From positions 1 through 6,756 of the forward strand of contig CAJTRL010000102.1 of NCBI GenBank assembly GCA_910578715.1: a stretch of DNA of 6,756 nt, in the 5' to 3' direction. Each line of letters starts with the position of its first letter. Position 1 is the first letter of the stretch. Shown here one piece after another: positions 1 to 6,428 of the stretch. The DNA comes from an uncultured Lachnospiraceae bacterium (GTDB taxonomy: Bacteria; Bacillota; Clostridia; Lachnospirales; Lachnospiraceae). The notes below the pieces were generated by a model. The model was given only the letters and a program-made list of their open reading frames with translations. It was not told the origin of the DNA and did no database searches. The position numbers were made by a program, and so were the translations under genes.

Positions 1-404
1 ATGGCGGCTTTAAGCCATCCCCCGAAAGAACTGCCGGAACTTATTCAAAGTATAGCAGCATTGATGATAAAGTAGATGATTTACACTATTATACCACTTT
101 TATTAAATTTGGAATTGGAAGAGCCACTTATGATGCGGCTCAGGAAATCAGGCATGGGGAAATAACTCGTGATGAAGGGGCGGCATTGGTTAAAAAGTAT
201 GATGGTGAATGGCCGGCACGGTTTGAAGATGAGTTGATGCAATATCTTTCAATCGACCCGGAGCATTTCCCGGAAGCAAGTAAAATGTTTGAACAGCCAA
301 TAATGGATAAGGAATACTTCATGCACTTGTGTGACCGATTCAGGTCTCCACATATCTGGAAATATACCGATGGAAAGTGGAGTTTACGCAGTACCGTATA
401 TTAA
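1..404 (+). CDS. N-acetyl sugar amidotransferase, C-terminal part (PseA/WbpG/WbuX family)
   Basis: This is the last 133 residues of a gene that begins before the window; the open frame enters at base 3 and ends with TAA at 402-404. The family (PP-loop ATPase-like) uses ammonia, delivered by HisH/HisF-like partners, to convert an N-acetyl group on a bacterial surface sugar to an acetamidino group. Examples are PseA of Campylobacter (pseudaminic acid) and WbpG of Pseudomonas. Seen here is the conserved C-terminal block: a GTYSKYSSIDDKVDDLHYY stretch, then FGIGRATYDAAQEIRHGEIT, then the LVKKYDGEWP motif, ending in a basic/aromatic tail. The N-terminal PP-loop (SGGxDS) lies outside, so catalytic integrity cannot be judged. 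It stops 21 bases before the nonulosonate synthase, with that gene's RBS in the gap, so it is probably co-transcribed and may modify the same nonulosonic acid. Family assignment is strong; the exact substrate is inferred. Confidence 0.85.
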   Translation, partial: GGFKPSPERTAGTYSKYSSIDDKVDDLHYYTTFIKFGIGRATYDAAQEIRHGEITRDEGAALVKKYDGEWPARFEDELMQYLSIDPEHFPEASKMFEQPIMDKEYFMHLCDRFRSPHIWKYTDGKWSLRSTVY

Positions 405-425
405 AATTGAAACGAGAGGATTCCT

Positions 426-1463
426 ATGAAAAATATTGAGATTGATGGTCTGAAAATCGGAGACAACACAATTCCGCTAGTAATTCCTGAAATAGGCATT
501 AATCATAATGGTTCTTTAGCGATTGCAAAGGAAATGGTAGATGCGGCGTGTAGAGCCGGCGCCAAAATAATTAAGCATCAGACGCATATTGTTGAAGATG
601 AAATGTGCAATGAAGCAAGAAAAGTGATTCCGGGTAATGCTGACATATCCATTTATGAGGTCATGGAAAGGGCGGCTCTTAACAGGGAAGAAGAATTGGA
701 GCTGAAACGTTATACAGAGTCATTGGGATTGATATTTATGAGTACCCCTTTTTCGCGCCGGGCAGCGGAACGGCTGGAAGACTTTGACGTAAAAATATAT
801 AAAATAGGCTCAGGAGAGATGAATAATTACCCTTTACTGGATTACATAGCATCTTTTGGTAAACCAATGATTGTATCAACAGGGATGAACGATATGAGAA
901 GCGTTGACCGGGCTGTTAATATTTTGGAAAAGCGAGGGATTAATTATGCGCTGATGCACACTACAAATCTATATCCAACAGAGCCAAGACTTGTAAGGCT
1001 TGGAGCAATGCAGCAGTTGATGAACCAATATCCTGAAAGACCAATCGGATTATCGGACCACACGACAAATAATAATGCTTGTATTGCGGCAATGGCTTTG
1101 GGTGCCAAGTTAGTAGAAAGACATTTTACAGACAGCATGGAGCGAACAGGACCAGACATTGTCTGTTCAATGGATTATGAGAATTTGAAGCTCCTCATAG
1201 AGGCATCTTGCGAGATACCGTCAATGCTTGGAGGAAATAAGGAAGAAGCTGTAGAAGAAAAAGTGACGAGTGATTTTGCTTTTGCCTCTGTTGTAACAAT
1301 TAAACCTGTACGGACAGGAGAAATTTTCACCAGAGATAATATCTGGGTTAAGCGTCCGGGAACGGGGGAATTGCTTGCAGACCAGTATGAACTGATTTTG
1401 GGAAAGAGAGCTTCGGTTGATATAGCAAATGATGTATTGCTAAAGAGAGAGATGATACGATGA
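426..1463 (+). CDS. legI: NeuB-family nonulosonic acid synthase, probably N,N'-diacetyllegionaminate synthase
   Basis: This 345-residue cytoplasmic enzyme condenses phosphoenolpyruvate with a 2-epimerised free acylamino sugar to make a nine-carbon sialic-acid-like acid. Residues 1-265 form the TIM-barrel domain: PEIGINHNG (21-29), STPFS (106-110), KIGSGEMNN (126-134), MHTTNLYPT (177-185), GLSDHT (208-213) and ERHFTD (231-236). By comparison with meningococcal NeuB, E22 is a catalytic-site acid and H212 and H233 are the metal-binding histidines. Residues 283-345 are the antifreeze-like SAF domain, and R310 in KRPGTGE matches the arginine that reaches into the partner subunit's active site. GPDIVCSMD (242-250) and the LYPTEP...LVRLGAM region look more like legionaminate synthases than Neu5Ac or pseudaminate synthases; I recall this pattern and could not align it. 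A clear RBS (GAGAGGA, 414-420) sits 5 bases before the ATG. The stop overlaps the next start by 4 bases. Full length with no missing key residue. Confidence 0.9.
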   Translation: MKNIEIDGLKIGDNTIPLVIPEIGINHNGSLAIAKEMVDAACRAGAKIIKHQTHIVEDEMCNEARKVIPGNADISIYEVMERAALNREEELELKRYTESLGLIFMSTPFSRRAAERLEDFDVKIYKIGSGEMNNYPLLDYIASFGKPMIVSTGMNDMRSVDRAVNILEKRGINYALMHTTNLYPTEPRLVRLGAMQQLMNQYPERPIGLSDHTTNNNACIAAMALGAKLVERHFTDSMERTGPDIVCSMDYENLKLLIEASCEIPSMLGGNKEEAVEEKVTSDFAFASVVTIKPVRTGEIFTRDNIWVKRPGTGELLADQYELILGKRASVDIANDVLLKREMIR

Positions 1464-2590
1464 AAAAAATAGTTTTCATAACAGGGACAAGGGCTGATTA
1501 TGGAAAACTCAAGGTCTTAATTCAAAATGTTGAAAATTCAGAAGATTTTGAAGCCTATGTTTATGTATCCGGAATGCATCTTCAAAAGGAATATGGAGGA
1601 ACATATGAGGAGGTTTTAAGCGACCATTATAAGCATGTGCAGGTAGCATTCGGTCTCGCCAATACGAGAGAGATGAGTTTTAATTTGGGGAATATTATTT
1701 GTGATTTTTCAGGATATGTCAAGCATATTTGTCCGGATATGATTGTGGTACATGGTGACAGAATTGATGCGCTGGCGGGTGCAGCGGTGGGGGCTTTAAA
1801 TAATATTCTTGTTGCGCATATAGAAGGGGGAGAACTGTCAGGAACAATTGACGAGTCGATTCGCCATGCGATTTCCAAATTGTCACATATCCATTTGGTT
1901 TGTAATGAAAGGGCTAAACAGAGATTGGTTCAACTGGGGGAAGAAGAACGGAGAATTTATCTGATGGGTTCTCCGGATATAGATATTATGTATTCCGAAA
2001 AACTGCCGGATTTAGACGAGGTGTGTAGTCGATATGATATTCCTTTTGAACGGTATGCGATTTTGATGTATCATCCGGTAACTACGGAATATAATCAGAT
2101 TAGTCATAATATTCAGAATATATTATCTGCACTTGAAAAATCACAATATAATTATGTTGTTATATATCCAAATAATGATTTGGGGTCAGAACTAATTCTT
2201 TGTGAATATGAGCATCTGGCTCATAATGCGAAATTTAGAATATTTCCGTCAATTCGTTTTGAGCATTTCCTTACATTATTAAAAAATGCAGAATTTATGA
2301 TAGGAAATTCTAGTGCGGGTGTTAGGGAAACATGCGTGTATGGTATCCCGACAATAGATATAGGAAGTCGTCAGAGTGGAAGGTATGATTTAAGTGTATC
2401 GAAAAATATTGTTCATGTAGAAGAAAGAACAGATGATATATTGAATGTAATATCGGATATTAATACGCACAGAACAATGAGCAGTGCATTTGGAAATGGA
2501 AATAGCGCGCAGATTTTTATGCAGATTTTAAAGGAAGAAGATATTTGGAATATAAAGATGCAAAAACATTTCGTGGATATGATTTTCTGA
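1460..2590 (+). CDS. legG: Hydrolysing UDP-N-acetyl sugar 2-epimerase, NeuC/LegG family
   Basis: This 376-residue enzyme releases the free 2-epimerised sugar (ManNAc, or 6-deoxy-2,4-diacetamido-mannose in the legionaminate pathway) from its UDP-sugar; that product is the substrate of the synthase just upstream. The fold is the two-Rossmann GT-B-like epimerase. Seen: TGTRADYGKL (8-17) at the N-terminus, VVHGDRIDALAG (96-107), AHIEGGELSGTIDESIRH (119-136), YHPVTTE (204-210), and the UDP-binding IGNSSAGVRE (281-290) followed by GIPTIDIGSRQSGR (295-308). D100, E122, E132 and H205 correspond to the catalytic acids and histidine of WecB/NeuC enzymes. Its ATG shares ATGA with the upstream stop, which implies translational coupling; a purine-rich GAGAGAG lies about 8 bases before the start. 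Length fits the family (about 370-390). It could be a NeuC acting on UDP-GlcNAc; the choice of LegG depends on the neighbouring amidotransferase and synthase type. The second half is noticeably more AT-rich than the first. Confidence 0.88.
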   Translation: MKKIVFITGTRADYGKLKVLIQNVENSEDFEAYVYVSGMHLQKEYGGTYEEVLSDHYKHVQVAFGLANTREMSFNLGNIICDFSGYVKHICPDMIVVHGDRIDALAGAAVGALNNILVAHIEGGELSGTIDESIRHAISKLSHIHLVCNERAKQRLVQLGEEERRIYLMGSPDIDIMYSEKLPDLDEVCSRYDIPFERYAILMYHPVTTEYNQISHNIQNILSALEKSQYNYVVIYPNNDLGSELILCEYEHLAHNAKFRIFPSIRFEHFLTLLKNAEFMIGNSSAGVRETCVYGIPTIDIGSRQSGRYDLSVSKNIVHVEERTDDILNVISDINTHRTMSSAFGNGNSAQIFMQILKEEDIWNIKMQKHFVDMIF

Positions 2591-2604
2591 TAGGAAGGCG
2601 TGTT

Positions 2605-2609
2605 AGGGA
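2605..2609 (+). promoter_or_regulatory. Probable ribosome binding site for the CMP-sugar synthetase
   Basis: AGGGA lies 8 bases before the ATG at 2618 and favours that start. A stronger AGGAAGG (2592-2598) overlaps the preceding intergenic bases but is 1 base from an in-frame GTG (2600) and 19 bases from ATG 2618, so it fits neither start well. Confidence 0.45.
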
Positions 2610-2617
2610 TATCTATT

Positions 2618-3322
2618 ATGTTTGGAGAAAAAAAAATCATGGCTTTAATTCCTGCACGCGGGGGCAGCAAGGGGATTAAAAGAAAAAATATAAGGGAATT
2701 GTGCGGGAAACCGTTGATTGCATATTCAATTATAGCCGCTAAAGAAAGTAAGTATATTGATGAAGTATTTGTATCGACGGAGGATTTAGAAATAGCTGAG
2801 ATAGCAGGAGAGTATGGTGCGCTGTTACCTTGTTTAAGACCGATGCGGCTGGCAGAGGATACTTCTAAGACTTTAGATGTAGTATTACATGCTGTAGAGA
2901 ATTTTGTTGATAGAGAAGCGTATGATGCTTTGGTTTTATTGCAGCCTACGCAGCCTTTAAGAACTGCAGAGGATATAGACGGGGCGATAGCGTTTTTTTA
3001 TCAGCATAATCGTATGGACCTGGTTTCCATATCAGAAGTTGAGGATTCACCCATATTAATGCGTTATATAGATGAAAATGGAAACATGAAAAAATTATTA
3101 AGTATGGGAAGCACGGTACGTCGTCAGGAGATGCCGAAGTATTATAGAGTGAATGGAGCTATATACATTAATGCAATGGAAAAAATTGATAATGATGTGA
3201 GTTTTAATGATAATAAATTAGGATTTATAATGAATAAATCGCATTCCGTTGATATTGATGAAGAAAAGGATATGTGTATTGCCCGGTATTATCTGGAAAA
3301 ATTGAATGGAAACCAGTCATAA
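2618..3322 (+). CDS. legF: CMP-nonulosonate (legionaminate/sialate) cytidylyltransferase, NeuA/LegF family
   Basis: This enzyme transfers CMP from CTP to the free nonulosonic acid, giving the CMP-sugar used by glycosyltransferases. From the ATG at 2618 the product is 234 residues, in the usual 225-235 range. Seen: LIPARGGSKGI (10-20), the CTP-binding loop, followed by KRKN; KPLIAYSI (31-38); the LLQPTQPLR strand and loop (107-115); RRQ..P..YRVNGAIYI (168-184), which lines the sugar site; and SVDIDEEKD (210-218) with the metal-binding aspartates D212 and D214. Alternative in-frame starts are GTG at 2600 (240 residues) and ATG at 2639 (227 residues, starting directly at MALIPARGG, with GGAG 11 bases upstream). 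I prefer 2618 from RBS spacing. It starts 27 bases after the epimerase stop and completes the epimerase-synthase-activation set. LegF versus NeuA cannot be told from sequence alone; the call follows context. Confidence 0.88.
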   Translation: MFGEKKIMALIPARGGSKGIKRKNIRELCGKPLIAYSIIAAKESKYIDEVFVSTEDLEIAEIAGEYGALLPCLRPMRLAEDTSKTLDVVLHAVENFVDREAYDALVLLQPTQPLRTAEDIDGAIAFFYQHNRMDLVSISEVEDSPILMRYIDENGNMKKLLSMGSTVRRQEMPKYYRVNGAIYINAMEKIDNDVSFNDNKLGFIMNKSHSVDIDEEKDMCIARYYLEKLNGNQS

Positions 3323-3389
3323 AAAGTTAAAATTTTAATTATCAAAAATTTCCTTCAGATTAAGAAGGTATGCTGGTTAGGAGAGAAAG

Positions 3390-4166
3390 ATGAAGGTTGT
3401 AATATTAGCAGGCGGGTATGGAACCAGAATAAGTGAAGAAAGTTATCTGAAACCAAAGCCAATGATTGAAATCGGTGACAAGCCTATATTGTGGCATATT
3501 ATGAAAGGCTATTCTTATTATGGATATAATGAGTTTATAATTTGCTGTGGTTATAAGCAGCATATAATTAAAGAATGGTTTGCCAATTATTACCTTTATA
3601 ATAGTGATGTGACTTTTGATTTTGCAAATGATAATGAAATGGTGATACATAATAATGTGGCAGAATCCTGGAAAGTTACATTGGTAGATACAGGATTGGA
3701 CACTATGACAGGCGGAAGGATTAAACGGATTCAAAAATATATTGGTAATGAATTATTCATGATGACTTACGGAGATGGCGTGAGTGATGTGAATATAGAT
3801 GAGCTGCTTAGATTTCATAAGGAACAAGGAAAAATTGCCACGCTAACTGCCGTTAATATTGGACAGCGATTTGGTATTTTGGAAATAAGAGATGATAACA
3901 CAGTTACATCTTTTCGGGAAAAGGTTGATGGGGACGGGAATCTGGTTAATTCAGGATATATGGTACTTAAGCCGGAGATATTTGACTATATCAATGGAGA
4001 TGAAACCATATTTGAAAAGGAAACTTTAAAGATGTTAGCTGAACAAAATCAATTGACAGCATATAAACATATGGGATTCTGGCGATGTATGGATACAAAA
4101 AGAGAAAGAGATGAGTTACAGAAATTATGGAATGTGGGGAATGCTCCATGGAAAGTATGGGAATAA
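3390..4166 (+). CDS. rfbF: Glucose-1-phosphate cytidylyltransferase
   Basis: This enzyme makes CDP-glucose from CTP and glucose-1-phosphate, the first step towards CDP-linked 3,6-dideoxy and branched 6-deoxy sugars. At 258 residues it matches the length of Salmonella RfbF (257). Seen: the nucleotidyltransferase signature LAGGYGTR (6-13), KPKPMIEIG (21-29), WHIMKGYSYYGYNEFIICCG (35-54), a typical RfbF block, TYGDGVSD (126-133) with D129 as the likely metal ligand, the NSGYMV sugar-binding loop (187-192) and the characteristic end FWRCMDTKRERDELQKLW (230-247). An AGGAGAG (3379-3385) precedes the ATG. The 67-base gap upstream is the second largest in the window and separates the nonulosonate module from this one, but no convincing promoter or terminator is visible there. 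Its pathway partner, the dehydratase, is two genes downstream rather than adjacent. Confidence 0.95.
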   Translation: MKVVILAGGYGTRISEESYLKPKPMIEIGDKPILWHIMKGYSYYGYNEFIICCGYKQHIIKEWFANYYLYNSDVTFDFANDNEMVIHNNVAESWKVTLVDTGLDTMTGGRIKRIQKYIGNELFMMTYGDGVSDVNIDELLRFHKEQGKIATLTAVNIGQRFGILEIRDDNTVTSFREKVDGDGNLVNSGYMVLKPEIFDYINGDETIFEKETLKMLAEQNQLTAYKHMGFWRCMDTKRERDELQKLWNVGNAPWKVWE

Positions 4167-4226
4167 AAAGTCTTTGAATTGAGCCCGATATCGTTTTTGT
4201 ATTGCAGCAAGTGAAAAGAATCAGAT

Positions 4227-4231
4227 GGGAG
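4227..4231 (+). promoter_or_regulatory. Candidate ribosome binding site for the FkbM methyltransferase
   Basis: GGGAG lies 11 bases before the ATG at 4243. The upstream in-frame ATG at 4225 has only weak purine-rich sequence before it and overlaps this GGGAG, so the downstream start is preferred, though the spacing is long. Confidence 0.4.
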
Positions 4232-4242
4232 AATACGGTAAA

Positions 4243-5316
4243 ATGGAATTTTTAAGAAAACAAGATATTTTGGTATATGGCGCAGGTGATTTTTTTAATC
4301 GAAATAAAGAAATTATAAAAGAACAATATCATATAAAGGCGATAATCGATAAAAATAAACAGGGATTTCTGGAAGAATGGAAGCTCATTAAAATTGATGA
4401 ATGCACTGATATTGCATATGAAAAGGTTATCATAATGGTGGAAAATATCAGAGAGTGTTTTTTGATTGTTAAAGATTTGTTAAATGTTGGCGTGGAAAGC
4501 GAAAAAATTGTGGTAGGAGGGGGACTTTACGGCGCATATGCTGATAAGTATGATGAAATCAAGGTGCTTCCTGATGGAAAAATGCGTGTTAGTAGAAATG
4601 GAATTAAAGTAGCAGTCCGCTCTATAGATGAATTTAATAATGTTTATGCAACTTTAGTTGGTGGCTGGTATCGTTATAAACTGAATAACAGCAAAAAGGA
4701 TATTGTGATTGATGTTGGGATGAATATTGGGGACACTACACTTTATTTTCTTGCAAATAATAAGGTAGAAAAAGTCTACGCTTTTGAACCATTTCAAAAG
4801 ACATTTTTGGACGCAAAGGAAAATTTGAGTGAATATATAAATGACAGTGGCAGAGTAGAGATATTTCAATATGGATTGAGTGATGTTACCGAAGAAAGAA
4901 CAATATTTTTTAATGAAGATATGTCGTGCGGAATGAGTACAAAATCAGCAGAGGAAATGGATGGATATGATGTTTATGGATTTTACTATAATAATGGGCT
5001 GGCAGAAAGGGAAAAAGAAGAGTCTGAAAAAATATTAGTAAAAAATGCGGCGGATGTGCTGGCTCCTATTATAGAGAAGCATAAGCGGAATAATAATATT
5101 GTATTGAAAATGAATTGTGAAGGGGAAGAATATGGGATTATAGAAATATTGAACAAAGAGGGAATACTGTCCCAAATTGATTTTATCATATTAGAGTGGC
5201 ATTATCAGGGGAATGAAAGAATTATTGACGAGTTATCAAAAGCAGGATTTTCTTATTATTGTGCAGAAGAAAAGAAAAATATGGGACAGATGTGTGCATG
5301 GCGTTGCGGTGTCTGA
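4243..5316 (+). CDS. Two-domain FkbM-family SAM-dependent methyltransferase with N-terminal Rossmann-like domain
   Basis: From ATG 4243 the product is 357 residues (363 from ATG 4225). Residues 8-92 look like a small Rossmann-type nucleotide-binding domain: DILVYGAGDF (8-17), a glycine-rich turn after a first strand, then IKAIIDKNKQG (31-41) and VIIMVEN (62-68). Similar domains occur at the C-terminus of sugar C-methyltransferases and in PglD-like proteins; its job here is unknown. Residues 112-150 form a linker with short strands. Residues 151-357 are the FkbM methyltransferase: SAM motif I DVGMNIGDTT (157-166), acidic YAFEP (179-183), the family hallmark KMNCEGEEYG (289-298) and IILEWHY (315-321). 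FkbM proteins usually O-methylate sugars or polyketides, so methylation of a glycan sugar is likely, but substrate and position are not shown. It sits between rfbF and rfbG, 24 bases before rfbG and 76 after rfbF, suggesting a link with the CDP-6-deoxysugar. No transmembrane segment or signal peptide. Confidence 0.85.
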   Translation: MEFLRKQDILVYGAGDFFNRNKEIIKEQYHIKAIIDKNKQGFLEEWKLIKIDECTDIAYEKVIIMVENIRECFLIVKDLLNVGVESEKIVVGGGLYGAYADKYDEIKVLPDGKMRVSRNGIKVAVRSIDEFNNVYATLVGGWYRYKLNNSKKDIVIDVGMNIGDTTLYFLANNKVEKVYAFEPFQKTFLDAKENLSEYINDSGRVEIFQYGLSDVTEERTIFFNEDMSCGMSTKSAEEMDGYDVYGFYYNNGLAEREKEESEKILVKNAADVLAPIIEKHKRNNNIVLKMNCEGEEYGIIEILNKEGILSQIDFIILEWHYQGNERIIDELSKAGFSYYCAEEKKNMGQMCAWRCGV

Positions 5317-5340
5317 GTGTAATATAGAAGGAAAGAGCAT

Positions 5341-6411
5341 ATGTTTGACAAGGACTTTTATAAAGGAAAGAGAGTATTGGTTACCGGACATACTGGTTTT
5401 AAGGGGGCATGGATGTGCAAAGTATTATTGCAGTATGGTGCTGATGTAACAGGGTATGCTTTATCATATCCGACAGAGCCATGCCTGTATACTTTATTAA
5501 ATATACATGAACATATAAAATCTATCCAGGGGGATATTAGGAACTATAGACAGCTATCAGAAGCATTTGAGAAAGTAAGACCGGAAATTGTAATTCACAT
5601 GGCAGCACAGCCGTTAGTAAAAGATTCTTATGAAAATCCAGTATATACATATGACGTAAATGTTATGGGAACGGTTAATGTATTAGAGTGTGTCAGGCAG
5701 ACAGACAGTGTTCGTTCTTTTGTTAATGTTACAACGGATAAGGTGTATAAGAACCGGGAATGGGAGTGGGGATATCGCGAAAATGAAGAATTAAACGGAT
5801 ACGACCCATATTCTAATAGTAAATCCTGTTCAGAACTGGTTACAAGCAGTTATATAAATTCTTTTTTTAGGGAAAAACCAATAGCGGTTTCAACGGCGAG
5901 AGCAGGAAATGTTATCGGGGGAGGGGATTTTTCTTCCAATAGGATTATTCCTGATTGTGTAAGAGCAGTTATGAAAGGGGAAAATATATTGGTGAGGAAT
6001 CCATATTCTGTACGTCCTTATCAGCATGTATTAGAACCTGTATTTGCGTATTTGCTGATAGCACAGAAACAATATGATAATATTGATATTGCGGGGTGTT
6101 ATAATGTGGGGCCTGATGAAAAGGACTGTATTAGTACCGGGGCATTGGTTCAGATGTTTTGTGATATCTGGAATGCGGATGGCCCAAATGCTGTTTCATG
6201 GGAGAGTGGTTATACCAAGGGGCCTCACGAGGCTAACTTGTTGAAATTAGATTGTTCCAGGTTAAAAACAAGATTGGAATGGAACCCTGTATGGTCGGTA
6301 AAAAGAGCGCTGACTTATACTGTTGAATGGACGAAGGCATATATTATAGGAAAAGATATTGAGTCTGTAATGGATGAGCAGATTGAAGAATACGGGCGGC
6401 TGTTGAAATAA
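5341..6411 (+). CDS. rfbG: CDP-glucose 4,6-dehydratase
   Basis: This short-chain dehydrogenase/reductase uses bound NAD to convert CDP-glucose to CDP-4-keto-6-deoxyglucose, the branch point for abequose, paratose, tyvelose, yersiniose and related sugars. It is 356 residues, the normal length. Seen: the NAD-binding GHTGFKGAW (16-24), where the family-typical HTGFKG distinguishes it from dTDP-glucose dehydratases; GDIRN (64-68); HMAAQPLV (86-93); VNVTTDKVYKN (128-138), with T132/D133 expected at the catalytic site; the YxxxK pair Y157 and K161 in YSNSK; ARAGNVIGGGD (187-197); and RPYQHVLEP (225-233). An AAGG-containing RBS (5326-5333) lies about 9 bases before the ATG. It takes the product of rfbF two genes upstream. 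The next pathway enzyme (RfbH 3-dehydratase or a C-methyltransferase) is not in the window. It ends with TAA followed at once by TGA. Confidence 0.95.
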   Translation: MFDKDFYKGKRVLVTGHTGFKGAWMCKVLLQYGADVTGYALSYPTEPCLYTLLNIHEHIKSIQGDIRNYRQLSEAFEKVRPEIVIHMAAQPLVKDSYENPVYTYDVNVMGTVNVLECVRQTDSVRSFVNVTTDKVYKNREWEWGYRENEELNGYDPYSNSKSCSELVTSSYINSFFREKPIAVSTARAGNVIGGGDFSSNRIIPDCVRAVMKGENILVRNPYSVRPYQHVLEPVFAYLLIAQKQYDNIDIAGCYNVGPDEKDCISTGALVQMFCDIWNADGPNAVSWESGYTKGPHEANLLKLDCSRLKTRLEWNPVWSVKRALTYTVEWTKAYIIGKDIESVMDEQIEEYGRLLK

Positions 6412-6415
6412 TGAA

Positions 6416-6422
6416 AGGTGGA
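6416..6422 (+). promoter_or_regulatory. Ribosome binding site for the glycosyltransferase
   Basis: AGGTGGA lies 6 bases before the ATG at 6429 and starts 4 bases after the rfbG stop. It supports both the start and co-translation with rfbG. Confidence 0.65.
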
Positions 6423-6428
6423 AAGACA

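Noticed and set aside
186..404. A separate 72-residue small gene starting at ATG 186
   Set aside because: The same frame is open back to base 3 and encodes the conserved amidotransferase C-terminus, so this ATG is internal.
3352..3368. Small inverted repeat CCTTC / GAAGG with a 7-base loop in the gap before rfbF
   Set aside because: The stem is only 5 bp and is not followed by a T tract, so it does not look like an intrinsic terminator; it could be chance in AT-rich sequence.
3323..3389. Possible promoter in the AT-rich gap between the cytidylyltransferase and rfbF
   Set aside because: A TATGCT near 3369 resembles a -10 box, but no -35-like hexamer lies at 16-18 bases from it.
3405..3734. 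A 109-codon minus-strand open frame inside rfbF
   Set aside because: It is antisense to a strongly conserved gene, has no RBS of note and shows no protein family features.
4174..4198. TTGAAT plus a CGATATCG palindrome followed by five Ts in the rfbF to methyltransferase gap
   Set aside because: No good -10 box lies about 17 bases after TTGAAT, and an 8-base palindrome without a loop cannot form a terminator hairpin.
5213..5449. A 78-codon + strand open frame across the methyltransferase/rfbG junction
   Set aside because: It overlaps two well-supported genes in another frame and has no recognisable motif.
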